Shown: piece by piece, positions 51,599-61,800 of the stretch | Position numbering within the stretch: the first letter of the stretch is position 1 | Layout: each line of letters begins with the position of its first letter | Assembly (NCBI GenBank): GCA_900208305.1 | Contig: OAPG01000002.1 | Coordinates: forward strand, 992,001 to 1,056,000 | DNA length: 64,000 bases | Origin: Melanopsichium pennsylvanicum | Lineage: Eukaryota; Basidiomycota; Ustilaginomycetes; Ustilaginales | Direction: 5' to 3' | Notes under the pieces: model-generated | The model's database searches: none | Told to the model about the DNA's origin: nothing | What the model saw: the letters and a program-made list of their open reading frames with translations, nothing else | Program-made: the position numbers and the translations under genes

Positions 51599-53709
51599 AC
51601 CACCGCAATCTATCGCCAACAATCACCTCAATGCCCTCTGTGGTCGTTCTGATCCCCGCCAACGATGGCGACTTTGCTCCAACACATTCGGCTTTGACGT
51701 CGCCATCAAAGCAAACTTTTATCTCGCATCGTACCAGTGCTCCATCGACTTCCCACTCGTCCTCCTTCTCCTCCTTCTCCTCCTCCCATTCCTCATCCTC
51801 GCCGTCCAAATCAAATCCTTCTTTGGTCACTCTGTCTACACGAATCCCCGTTCAATCTGGAACATCGCAATCGCCGCGCCCGTTGTTTGCTTCGTCTTCC
51901 TCATCCTCACCTACACACGCATTTCCATTGTTGCATCAACCTTCCAACTCTTCTTCCACCTCTACCTCATCCACCACCTCCCACAGGAGCCGCTCAAGTC
52001 ACCATCACCGTTCCGTCGACCTCGCCGATCCTTTTGGCTCGGACGCGTACAACTCAGCCAAACGCTATCCCGCTACGGGTCAAGGCCTCTACACCTGTCA
52101 ATGGCGCCTGCGCGACAAGAAAGGCGTCTTGGATCCCAACGGCCATCAGTTCTGCGACGTTCAGCTAATGACAGCTGACCTACTCGCAAAGCACGTCCTC
52201 ACCCAACACTCTTCTTTCGACAGCCACGTCCCCAACTATGCTGTTCAATGCAAGGTCGCGTGCAAGTGGGGAGGCTGCTTCAACCGTCACTATGATACCC
52301 CCGGCCTCGCAGCTCATCTGGTCCATGATCACTTCACACAGCAGATGGGCCTCAAATACGCTTGTATCGCCAAACAGTGTCCGATCAAGACCATCCTTAC
52401 GTCGCACAACGCTTTGGAACGACATCAGTTCCAATATCACTCTGGTCCAACCCTTTTGCGACCCGTATGGCAACCTCAAAGAGCACTCCAAAACAACGAG
52501 CGAACCTCACAGTTGCTTGCGCTTTTCAAGAAGCTCGATACCGCCGGACCTTCGATACCAAAGATGCCTGTTTCCGACAGTGCCAATCCCAAGAGAGATC
52601 GCATCACCGCAAAGGTCCGCTTGGCTCGCGAAGCCGAGCTGAAACGCAGATGCTTTGATTCACTCGAGGTACGTCCTGGCCAAGGTCAGATCGGAGAACC
52701 CTGGATTCGCTTTCACAATCGTGGCCGCAAGTTCATCGAGTACGAAGCCAGTTTACAGGCAGCTGAAAATGCCATTTTCCATGCCACCATATTTGACCAA
52801 GATGATCTCGACACATTGCGCCAGGCTGGGGACGTCTGCATCGAGCTTGAGGGCGATGCCACTTTCCGTGCCATCGAATGGGGTCTTGAACGAGCTCAGC
52901 TTTACGATAGACCCGACTCGTCTCCGCACCAACAAAGGAGGCCTCTTCATACAAGCCGCTTGACATTGCCTACAGACATTCAGTGTGCGATTCCTGTCAC
53001 GGAGGCTCCGCCAGAACATCTTTTCGAGCGAATCGGGGCGGCATCACTCGCTGCGATCGAGAACGAGATGCGCTTCGACGCCGCACTGTCCAAACAACGT
53101 CGATGGGCCAACAAGGTGCTCAAAATTGGACCTGCGGGAGCAAAGAATGGCACTGCAACCTCAACACCAGATCTTGACGACCAGTCTGATGACGACTCGG
53201 ATGACTGGGCACCACCATTGCGTCTCGAACCACACCATCCCTCTTCACGAAGCAAATTTGCCGTTGATGAGGACGCCACATGTCATGAAGTTCCCAGGGC
53301 GATTCGACGTCGCACAGACATGGAAGCAGAGACAGAGTTCCAAGTCTCATCATGGCCAGCAAAATCGAGCAGCCTGACCTCGCCAATTGAGCGAAGTTTT
53401 AGTCTGACGCCAATATCTCGTCTCGAATCCGTCGAACCACCAATCGCTTCCTCTCGAATAAAGAGAGAATTTCAAGTTGATGGTGACACAGCTCTGACGA
53501 ACGGATCGGAGCCACCAACGTCTAGGATGAAGATCAAAGACAAAAAGACGTCCTACATTGATCTTACCGATCCTACTGCTGATTCGGTTGAGGAGACGAA
53601 AACGCCACCACCGAAGCCATCTATTCCGCCGATGCATGATGAGCTTCAGGCTTGCCACCCTCTGCCTTTATCGAACTTGAGCCAAACGTTTGCACCGAGA
53701 CAGGCCTGA
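51595..53709 (+). CDS. C2H2 zinc-finger protein, uncharacterised
   Basis: Probable nuclear regulator; I do not recognise a named orthologue. From the ATG at 51595 it has 704 residues. The first 160 are Ser/Thr/His-rich. Three finger-like units follow: a wide one at about 166-206 (YTCQWRLRD ... FCDVQLMTADLLAKHVLTQH), a regular C-X4-C-X12-H-X4-H at about 221-250 (CKWGGCFNRHYDTPGLAAHL) and C-X4-C-X14-H-X4-H at about 256-283 (ACIAKQCPIKTILTSHNALE). The C-terminal half is disordered and holds a SUMO-interaction-like IDLTD followed by acidic residues (near 653) and a sumoylation-type IKRE (near 620). A start at 51631 (MPSVVVLIPANDG) is also possible. No introns. Converges with UTP12, 424 bp between stops. 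Confidence 0.82.
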   Translation: MNHRNLSPTITSMPSVVVLIPANDGDFAPTHSALTSPSKQTFISHRTSAPSTSHSSSFSSFSSSHSSSSPSKSNPSLVTLSTRIPVQSGTSQSPRPLFASSSSSSPTHAFPLLHQPSNSSSTSTSSTTSHRSRSSHHHRSVDLADPFGSDAYNSAKRYPATGQGLYTCQWRLRDKKGVLDPNGHQFCDVQLMTADLLAKHVLTQHSSFDSHVPNYAVQCKVACKWGGCFNRHYDTPGLAAHLVHDHFTQQMGLKYACIAKQCPIKTILTSHNALERHQFQYHSGPTLLRPVWQPQRALQNNERTSQLLALFKKLDTAGPSIPKMPVSDSANPKRDRITAKVRLAREAELKRRCFDSLEVRPGQGQIGEPWIRFHNRGRKFIEYEASLQAAENAIFHATIFDQDDLDTLRQAGDVCIELEGDATFRAIEWGLERAQLYDRPDSSPHQQRRPLHTSRLTLPTDIQCAIPVTEAPPEHLFERIGAASLAAIENEMRFDAALSKQRRWANKVLKIGPAGAKNGTATSTPDLDDQSDDDSDDWAPPLRLEPHHPSSRSKFAVDEDATCHEVPRAIRRRTDMEAETEFQVSSWPAKSSSLTSPIERSFSLTPISRLESVEPPIASSRIKREFQVDGDTALTNGSEPPTSRMKIKDKKTSYIDLTDPTADSVEETKTPPPKPSIPPMHDELQACHPLPLSNLSQTFAPRQA

Positions 53710-54133
53710 TTCTGCGATGTTGAGGAAGGGACGAGAAGGATGTGTCGTCGCTTCAATCCGGTATCGCGCCTTTCGGGTTGATTGGATGCAGTTGAGCAAG
53801 CTCGGCAGATCCCGACAAAGCAGCACGACGGAAAAGACGGCAAAACTTTGCTTCAGTCACACTTGCACATCATCAGTCATTTTGCCGTTCATCAAACACA
53901 GCCAATCCGTGCTGGTCTCAAGTGCGACCCGGTCTTGCAAGCGTAAAGCTGTTCCTTAGAGGTTTATGTACATCAGTCTTTATTTTAACCACATGCAAGT
54001 AAAAAGCTGATGGCCAGATGATGTGATGTTAGTTTAAAGATTGAGGTTTTTGAAACATAGTCGAGGATGTAATTTACTGTATGTGAAGGTTATTGCAGGT
54101 GAAGAGAGTCTGCGAAATAGGATGTTGGTTGAG
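53710..54133. other. convergent zinc-finger/UTP12 3' region
   Basis: 424 bp. Contains one exact AATTTACTGTA at 54071-54081. No gene seen. Confidence 0.5.
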
Positions 54134-57100
54134 TCAAGTGACGCGGAGTTTGCGCTTTCTAACGGCACTGGCCTCGATTTTGGCTCTGATTGTATCTTCA
54201 TCTACATCCAGACCTTGCGATTCGTAAATCTCCGAAGTCTTTTGGGCCACGTGTTGGGCTTTGATGAATTTGAGTGCTGCGAGATTGAATCCAATGGTTG
54301 CCTTTTGCCTTGCCAATGCTCGACGTAGATGAGCCTTGAGATCCAAGAGTGTTGGTCTCATGACGCGATTCGCCACAATCTGATTATGATGCGTACGAAG
54401 CAGGAAGAAGAGAATCCTTGAGACGAGTGGAATATTCCACTCCTTCCTAGCCCAATAATCCAGATATCTGAGCAAAGACAATACTTTGTCAAACGGCAAC
54501 ACCAGCAAAGCATCTTCCAACTGAGCGGGTAGAATCTTTTCAACCACCCGCAAAACGTACTTCTGCGCACTAATGTCTTCATCAACGACTCCAGCAGAAC
54601 GAGTAAAAGACGATCCGGAGGAGGAAGGTTCGAATTCGGCCATGATGAGAGCGTGGAAGGCTGGTTCGGCCGTACCCGATGCGCGTGCGGCTGAACGAGC
54701 TTCAAGATCAGCATCGGCTGAACGAGCTTCAAGATCAGCATCGGCTGTCTCGAGAGCTTCGATGAGCCTTTCTCCTGCTATCATGGTCTCCCTGGTGCTC
54801 TTGCTCACACTAGTCGCTTCCGGCCCAGTAGAGATTGCTCCGTCAGCCTCCACATCAGCGCCATCAGCGAGGGACCCGATAGCCCGTTCCTCATCCTGCC
54901 TAGTGCTCCCAGCACTTTCGAAAGCCCTCTCCATCTCCCTCTCCCTTTCTTCCTCCAAAAACAGAGGCTCGTCCGTCTTCTCCCAAACCCTCAAGGACCT
55001 ATCGGCGCCTGCAGTAACGACAACCTTGCCATTGTGATCTGGGGTCACAGCCCAAACTTCGCCATGATGCCCCTCGAGTTGCTGGATCATCTGGAAATTA
55101 TCCCCATCCCAATGCTTGACCAATCCATCCTTACCCACTGTCCAGAAATGGTGCGAGTCGCCGTGTCGTCCGCCCATCAACCCACCACCTTGCTGACCTT
55201 GTTCAAAACATACGCCCATGATCGACTCGTTGTGAGCAAAGATGGACTTGTGACAATCACCGAAATCCAGCCCCCAGATCTTGACGTTCTTGTCGGCTGA
55301 GACGGTAACGCAGAGTTTGCTGTCGGCGGAAATGTCAAGGGAAAGGACGGGAAGCTTGTGACCGTACAAGGAGAGGAAGAACTTGAGCGAATCGGTGAAG
55401 AACACTTTAACGGTATTATCCAGGAGCGAGAGAGCGAGCAGCTTGCCATTGGGTGAGAAGCGCGCACAAAGCACATCGTCGGTCATCTTCAAAGTTCGAA
55501 CGTGGACCAGCACGAGTTGCGGCGGAGACTGAGGTTTTGTGGGAGCGCCGATCTGCCCATTGGCCGTACCGCCATCGTCGTCGTTTTCGCTGTCACTGTC
55601 GTCTTCGGGAACTTGCATCTCGAACTCCCAAAACTTGACTTCCTTATCCGCGCTCGCAGAAACGCATCCAAGACCGTCTGGTTGGACCGCAACACTCCAC
55701 AGAGGACCCTGATGCGCCTCGAGGGTTTCCACGGCAATACCGGCTCTCACATCGAAACTGCGCAGCGTGCCATCTTTGCAGCCGACTAAAACATGCTGAT
55801 CTCCAGGCAACCATGCGACGGACAACGCATAACCACAGGGGAGGGTTCGAATGCAACGACCAGTTTTGACATTCCAGATCTTGAGTTGACCTGCACCACA
55901 CGCGGAAGCGAGAAGATTGTCATCGCTAGAAAGTGCGACTGCACGGATGTCGGATCGGTGTCCAGGAGCTTCGAGCGCGCTAGCAAGGACAGGCTCGATC
56001 GGAGCGGCTTTCTCCGCTTTGGACCGGGGCGGCGCGGGTACGCTGTAGATCTCGAGCGCATTGGTAGAGAGAGCGCACAGGACGCTAAGACCGAATTTGT
56101 TTGTTGAAGAGGACGAGCCCGAGCGAGGCATGGCTAGTGAGAAGCTCTTTAGTTTGCCAGCTAGGGGTCGAATGCTGGTGTACGCTTCGATTCTATCTGT
56201 CCAAGTCACTTGGTCTGGGAGCGAGTGGGGGCCAGAGTCTGCAGTAGTGGAAATGGCACCTTCCTTTGCGCGCTTCTTTTCAGCCTTTTCTTTGTTTCGT
56301 TTCTTGCGACGCTCCATCTTCTTTGCCATTTCTTGCGTAGAACGAAGGCGAAAAATTTGAACGGCCTTGTCTGTGCTGGAGACTGCGATGTAGCCTTGAC
56401 CGTGCGTTGTTGTGGTAGAAGTGGCGCTGCGCTTGGGTACTCCACAAAATTCGATTTGGGTCACGCGGTGCTTGCCCGAAAGTGGGATGGAGCCTTTGGG
56501 TATGACAAACTTTTCCGAGGTAGCTGGAGCGGAGTTGTCGGTGACAGTCTGAAGACCACGTAGCAGAGACTCAGCGGAAATTTCCCATACCTTCATATCG
56601 CCATCGGCACTTCCGGTGAGCACGAGCGCACCACCATCGGCAACCGCATCCCTCTCCGCCGTCTCTCCATCATCCTCATCGGCGCTTTTGCCTACCTGCA
56701 TGGTCAGTGTAACATCTTGGGACACGGCCAAGCTCCAAATTTCGTTGGAACCGTGGACGACGGTTTCCACGCAGTGTTGAAGCGAGAGGTCCCAAAGTTT
56801 GATAAGGCCGTCTTTTGAGGTACTTAGCAAGTAGCCAGCAGTGTCGATCTGTGAGTGTACTGCAGCAGAAGATGACGGTCCATCAAGATTGAGAGAGGCG
56901 GAAGGGCGCTGAACGAAAGCAATGGCAGTAACGGCATCTCGATGGCCACGAAGTCGATAAAGACCTGTCTCGGCGACGAGGTCCCACAGGATGATGTCGG
57001 TGTCGAGACTGGCAGAAGCGATGCGAAGGCCCTGGAAGTCAAAGGTAATCGCGATGACTGCCTTCTTGTGGCCATTGAAGGTGACTGAAGTAGAGTTGGT

Positions 57101-57376
57101 CTGGGTGGACCAGAGTCGGATGCTGCCGTCTTCGTAACCAACGGCGAATGTATCGGATTCGGTAGGCGATCGAGCAAGAGCGGTCACTTTGGATCGGTGA
57201 CCAATCTCATGCCATGTGGCGAGAAGCGTGCCTGTTCGCACATCCCAGACGAGTACATCTTCAAGAGCTGGCACAAATGCAGTTTTAGTGTCGGGATCGA
57301 GGATCGAGTTCGACGAGGCGGAACAAATGAGGCCAAAGGCCGAGGTTGGCTCGTGGCGCAGATAGGAGCGCACCAT
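54134..57376 (-). CDS. UTP12: U3 snoRNP WD40 protein UTP12 (DIP2/WDR3)
   Basis: UTP-B subunit of the SSU processome in the nucleolus, acting in 18S rRNA maturation together with UTP18. The 1080-residue frame opens with VRSYLRHEPTSAFGLICSAS, typical of the family, and carries two WD40 propellers (examples VLVWDVRTGTLLATWHEIGH, IILWDLVAETGLYRLRGHRD, VKIWGLDFGDCHKSIFAHNE). A basic KKMERRKKRNKEKAEKKRAK patch lies in the loop between propellers at about 345-375. The Utp12 C-terminal helical domain covers about 960-1060 (VLPFDKVLSLLRYLDYWARK, RILFFLLRTHHNQIVANRVM). An exact 27-bp tandem duplication in the acidic linker before this domain repeats DADLEARSA. No introns. Confidence 0.95.
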   Translation of the reverse strand: MVRSYLRHEPTSAFGLICSASSNSILDPDTKTAFVPALEDVLVWDVRTGTLLATWHEIGHRSKVTALARSPTESDTFAVGYEDGSIRLWSTQTNSTSVTFNGHKKAVIAITFDFQGLRIASASLDTDIILWDLVAETGLYRLRGHRDAVTAIAFVQRPSASLNLDGPSSSAAVHSQIDTAGYLLSTSKDGLIKLWDLSLQHCVETVVHGSNEIWSLAVSQDVTLTMQVGKSADEDDGETAERDAVADGGALVLTGSADGDMKVWEISAESLLRGLQTVTDNSAPATSEKFVIPKGSIPLSGKHRVTQIEFCGVPKRSATSTTTTHGQGYIAVSSTDKAVQIFRLRSTQEMAKKMERRKKRNKEKAEKKRAKEGAISTTADSGPHSLPDQVTWTDRIEAYTSIRPLAGKLKSFSLAMPRSGSSSSTNKFGLSVLCALSTNALEIYSVPAPPRSKAEKAAPIEPVLASALEAPGHRSDIRAVALSSDDNLLASACGAGQLKIWNVKTGRCIRTLPCGYALSVAWLPGDQHVLVGCKDGTLRSFDVRAGIAVETLEAHQGPLWSVAVQPDGLGCVSASADKEVKFWEFEMQVPEDDSDSENDDDGGTANGQIGAPTKPQSPPQLVLVHVRTLKMTDDVLCARFSPNGKLLALSLLDNTVKVFFTDSLKFFLSLYGHKLPVLSLDISADSKLCVTVSADKNVKIWGLDFGDCHKSIFAHNESIMGVCFEQGQQGGGLMGGRHGDSHHFWTVGKDGLVKHWDGDNFQMIQQLEGHHGEVWAVTPDHNGKVVVTAGADRSLRVWEKTDEPLFLEEEREREMERAFESAGSTRQDEERAIGSLADGADVEADGAISTGPEATSVSKSTRETMIAGERLIEALETADADLEARSADADLEARSAARASGTAEPAFHALIMAEFEPSSSGSSFTRSAGVVDEDISAQKYVLRVVEKILPAQLEDALLVLPFDKVLSLLRYLDYWARKEWNIPLVSRILFFLLRTHHNQIVANRVMRPTLLDLKAHLRRALARQKATIGFNLAALKFIKAQHVAQKTSEIYESQGLDVDEDTIRAKIEASAVRKRKLRVT
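54690..54743. repeat. exact 27-bp tandem duplication inside UTP12
   Basis: Units 54690-54716 and 54717-54743 are identical and in frame, doubling the nonapeptide DADLEARSA in a disordered linker. Identity at all wobble positions points to a recent event. Confidence 0.95.
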
Positions 57377-58115
57377 GGTTGGCCGTGCTGAGAGTCTCCA
57401 GATACTTCTTACTCGTGTTAGACGAGCTTAGAGGATACGTTACGAGATCCCGTTGTAGAAAAGAAGTGGAGATGATCATGTAACGATACGAGCTGAAACA
57501 AGAAGAAGTAGGGCAGGCTCGGCAGCAGTCAAGGCTCAACTTTTCGGAAAACTTGCCAATTTTTTATGAGAGCAAGAAGAAGAAAAAGTCAGGGTCGTGC
57601 TGAGCGGTTCCGAGGTAAAAAATCCTCCACTCTCCTAAATTCCACACCAAAAGAGTAATTTTTGTGTGCTTGAGCAACGTAACAGGCAAAACTGGATTTT
57701 GGTTCCAACGTTGAGCTTCTCCAACTTCGTTGCTCTCTACTTGACATGCAAAAGGGAGGAGGGTTTTGACGGTGCGCGAGTATGTCTACGCTTGTCTACG
57801 TGAGGCTTGCGATGAACAACTAAGCATGCTATAAAGATCGAGATCTTTTGATGCTTGTTCCGCAGAGCTTGGGCCGACCTCGGTTGCGGTTATGCCGTGA
57901 GATCTCTGATCCTAAAGTGTCACAACGCCGTGCTGCGGAAGCAAAGGTGTGGGTCTCGCTATGGTCCCGGATCCACGGTGACGGTGTGTTTAAACAGAAA
58001 AAAAATAAGGCCCAAAACGAAGCTCAAGATAGAGTCCTGTTTCTGCAAGGAAGCGCTCGTGCCTGCCGTTGTATGGCGTGCATGCACAGCAAAGGGAAGC
58101 AAGTCAGTGTGCTTG

Positions 58116-58135
58116 ATACAGTAAATTTACTGTAT
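58116..58135. repeat. perfect 20-bp palindrome ATACAGTAAATTTACTGTAT
   Basis: Exact self-complementary sequence carrying two inverted copies of the AATTTACTGTA element. Its symmetry suits a homodimeric protein. It lies about 740 bp from UTP12 and 750 bp from PSY2. Confidence 0.85.
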
Positions 58136-58265
58136 GATAAATTTGATTTCTTTTGATCTTCACGAGTGGAACTCAAACACTGTGCTGTGGTGGCGTGGAC
58201 TCTTTGGATTTGTGCTTGAGTTCTGATGACGGTGAGTGAGGTTTTGTTCTTGTGACGGTGACTGT

Positions 58266-58304
58266 GACTGTAAATTGACTGTAAATTGACTGTAAATTTA
58301 CAGT
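58266..58304. repeat. three 11-bp tandem units (GACTGTAAATT) ending in a 16-bp palindrome
   Basis: Units at 58266, 58277 and 58288 are identical; the last runs into ACTGTAAATTTACAGT (58289-58304), a perfect palindrome. The same core as the other intergenic elements but in tandem plus inverted form. Confidence 0.85.
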
Positions 58305-58882
58305 ATTTCATAGTACCAAGGATCCAGCAGCAATCGCGCAGAGGAACATCCGCCGACGACACAGCAAGACAAAGGTGCACGATAGCACGAGCAAGCGCGT
58401 CGGACTCGCCGCTTTCGTCGCTCGTTTTTCCAGGGTCCATTTCTCATCGCATCCGCATCGCATGGCAGCACCATCCGGTCCATCCTTTCACCTGTCCAAA
58501 AATCTCTTCATCTCTCTCTACCAATCACCTACACCCATACATCACTTTTTCTTTGGTGTTATTCCCAACCATTCGCTTCTCCGAGATTATAACCATCATT
58601 CGTTTCTATCCCTAACGTTTATCTAGCCGCCCGATTCTTCTCAACAGCATTGCTGCTACACTCGATACGCGCTGCCACACCAACATTCTAATTCCAGCCC
58701 TCGACAAAAGACGTCGGCCAGTTTCAGATAGCGCAGTGGTCCGCTTGCCACCACAGATACCCATGGATCTGTGCCTCTAGATCCCCAGTACGCTCACGCG
58801 CTCTCGACGTCCCTCATTACACTGGATGCCAACCTGTTCATCTTCGCTTGAATCTTCCGCTTGAACCTCAAAAGAGCATGCT

Positions 58883-61800
58883 ATGGCGACCGAAGACGGC
58901 CCCAGCTCGTCTAATCCGGGCAACTCGCCTCCCATCACAGAGGTCGGTGCCCAGATCACCGCACAAAATGATGTAGCTGATGCCTCTGGTGCACAGGCTT
59001 CCACATCGACGGCTGTTTCATCATCAGAGCACGTCATCGCACCCGAAGTACCATTGCAGTCATCCGACCCAGATATCTTTGCCGAATCGACAATTGCTTC
59101 TTCTAACTTGTCAGCCGCGCAAATATCTGCCGACACGGAATTGCCACCCATCGCCTCGGAACCTCCTCGACACACTGTTGTTTCTTCCAATCTGCCAGAC
59201 ATCCCCGATGAGGTTCTCACTTTAGGCAGTGGTCAATATACTGCTGCTACTGTGGCGCCACTGGAACAACGCAACTCCACCACAGACGCCAGCATGGATG
59301 CGGAACATGTCATGGACGATTATCGTGCTGCTATCAACGCGCCGCTACCATCCATGCTCAACAGCAATGCCATCCCCTTGGAAGAAGATGCATCCGGCGA
59401 CCTTTCCGCGTCATCAAATGAGGCTCTCACACTCACATCCACAGTTTCAAGGGGAAACTATCACCAGTGCGGATCAGCGCGGCGCGTCAAAGTCTACGAG
59501 CTCAAAGGCGAAACATGGTTCGACAGAGGTACTGGATACTGTGCAGGCGTCTACGACGAGACGGTGGATGAAGCGCTTTTGGTGGCACGACGGGAAGAAA
59601 AGTGCCAATTCTTGGAAGGTCTGGATGTACCAGCAGAACAAGATGCCAGTGAAAACGAATCAATTCTCGGCAGCATCACGGGACAAGATGCAGCCACAAA
59701 ATCATCACAACCGCAACCTTGCCAGTTTGTCGTGGTCGTCAGCGAAAACCTCGAATCCGAAGATATCCTACTAGCTAGTAAAGTCGTCAAGGAAGAGGTT
59801 TATCAACGCCAACAAGATACGCTCGTCGTGTGGACGGAGCCGACGGGAGTCGATATGGCTCTCAGCTTCCAGGAGGCAGAAGGCTGCAACGAGGTCTGGG
59901 AGTTCTTGACCGAAGTTCAGAAGCACTTCATGGGCCTGGCCGAGGAAGCTTTGACCGACTCTCCGCCCACCACGCCGAATCCACATTCGCCGACAGGTGT
60001 GCTTGGCATGTCGGGTTCTGGCTCGGGGCTCGAGCCGCTTCTCAACATCACGGGCGACTACAAAGGCCTGCCAGAACCCACCCTGGCCAACCTGGACAAG
60101 ATCGACGCCATGCTCAAGGACACCACCTCGCGTGGCCCCATGATGCGCGAAAAAATCACCACTTGGCTCATGGAATCGCACTACATCCGTAAGCTTGTGC
60201 CCTTCTTCCATTCCGTCGAGGAGCTCGAGGCGCTGCCATCGTTGCATACGCTTTGCACCGTCATGCAGACCATCTTGTTGCTCAACGATAGCTTCCTCTT
60301 CGAGTACATCTTGCAGGATGACGTCTTCCTCGGAGTGGTGGGCATGCTCGAATACGACCCAGAGTTCCCACGATTGAAGGCCAACTATCGCGATCACTTG
60401 ACACAGCGAGCACGCTTTAAGCAGGTTATCGACATTGGAGACCCCATGATCGTTGCCAAGATCCACCAGACATACCGCCTCCTCTACCTGCGCGATGTCA
60501 TTCTTGCACGTGTCGTCGACGACCCAACCGTCTCAATCCTCAATTCGTTCATCTTTTTCCACCAAAACGACATCGTCAACTACTGCTGCCAAAACGACCT
60601 CTTCCTAAGCAAACTCTTCCACATGCTCATGAATCCAGAGGAGCCAGAAGAAAGGCGTTCAGAGGGTGTGCTTTTCTTGCAGCAGCTTTGTTCGATGGGC
60701 AAGCTCATTCAGTTTCCTGCACGCATTTCGCTCTATCGCACTCTTACCGATTGGGGTCTTCTCAACGTCTTGCAGTACGCACTCGAGCGCCTGGGCCAGA
60801 CTGCGCGCAATGCAGCCGCTGAAATTCTCATGACGATTATCGAATACGATGCCAACAGCGTGCGCGCGCACGTTGTGTCGCAAGTGGAGCAAAACACACG
60901 GCCATTGGTCAGTATGATGATCGATATGTTGCACGACGAGCGCGATCTGGGTCTCAAGACGCAGATTGCAGAAGCGATGCGCATTATCTTTGACGTGGCT
61001 TCAGACGGAGGGCCCATAGCAGCGCAAGCACAGGTTCTGTCCGTGCCGGGCCTCAACAAGGCCAAGGCGGATCCGGATCGCTTCTTGACTTGGATCTACG
61101 AAGCCGAGATCGGTCGACTCTGCTCACCATTCAATACGCTTCCCGACTTTCGCGTCTTGTCCAAAGGCGAAAAGCTCTCGATCCAACCGCGTCATCGCTC
61201 CGACTTGTACGGCCATCTTTGCGACCTGCTCTGCCACACGATAGCCCACCACTCGTTCCGAAGTCAGTACTATGTGCTTACCTCCGAGATCTCCAAGAAG
61301 GTGGGCTCGTTGCTCCACTCACGAGAGAAATTCCTTCGACTCTCTGCGTTGCGCTTCTTCAAGTACTGTTTGGCGAGCAACAACCAATTCACGAACCGTC
61401 ATTTCATCAAAATCGAGCTCTTTTCCACCATTCTCGGGCTCATCGAAGCCGAAGGCGATCGCAACAACTTGATTGCTTCAGCGTGTTTGAACTTTTTCGA
61501 GCACATGCGGAGGGAAAACATGAAGACGTTGATCAGCCATTGTATGGATCGTCATGGTGCTCGCGTGCGACAGCTTGCGGAATCGTCTCAGACTGCACCA
61601 TGCTTTTCTCTACTCGTCAGCCAGTGGGAAAAGAACCAGGAGCCTCTGCCACAGCAAGATGCTGGAGATACCTCGCGGTCGACTGATGTAGAAGAAAAGA
61701 GCAGGGAGCAGAGTGGTAATATTGGTCGAGGGCAGATGGTGATTGCAGAGGCGGACCCAGAGGAAGAAAATTATTTCAATGCAGAAGAGAATGAGAAGGA

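Larger units (their letters stand above)
57377..58882. other. 1.5 kb divergent UTP12/PSY2 region
   Basis: No recognisable gene. On the UTP12 side, TCCACTCTCCTAAATTCC lies at 57626-57643, about 250 bp upstream of its start. Two perfect AT-rich palindromes occur at 58116-58135 and 58289-58304 (separate entries). The PSY2 leader contains short upstream ORFs starting at about 58763, 58826 and 58878. Confidence 0.5.
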
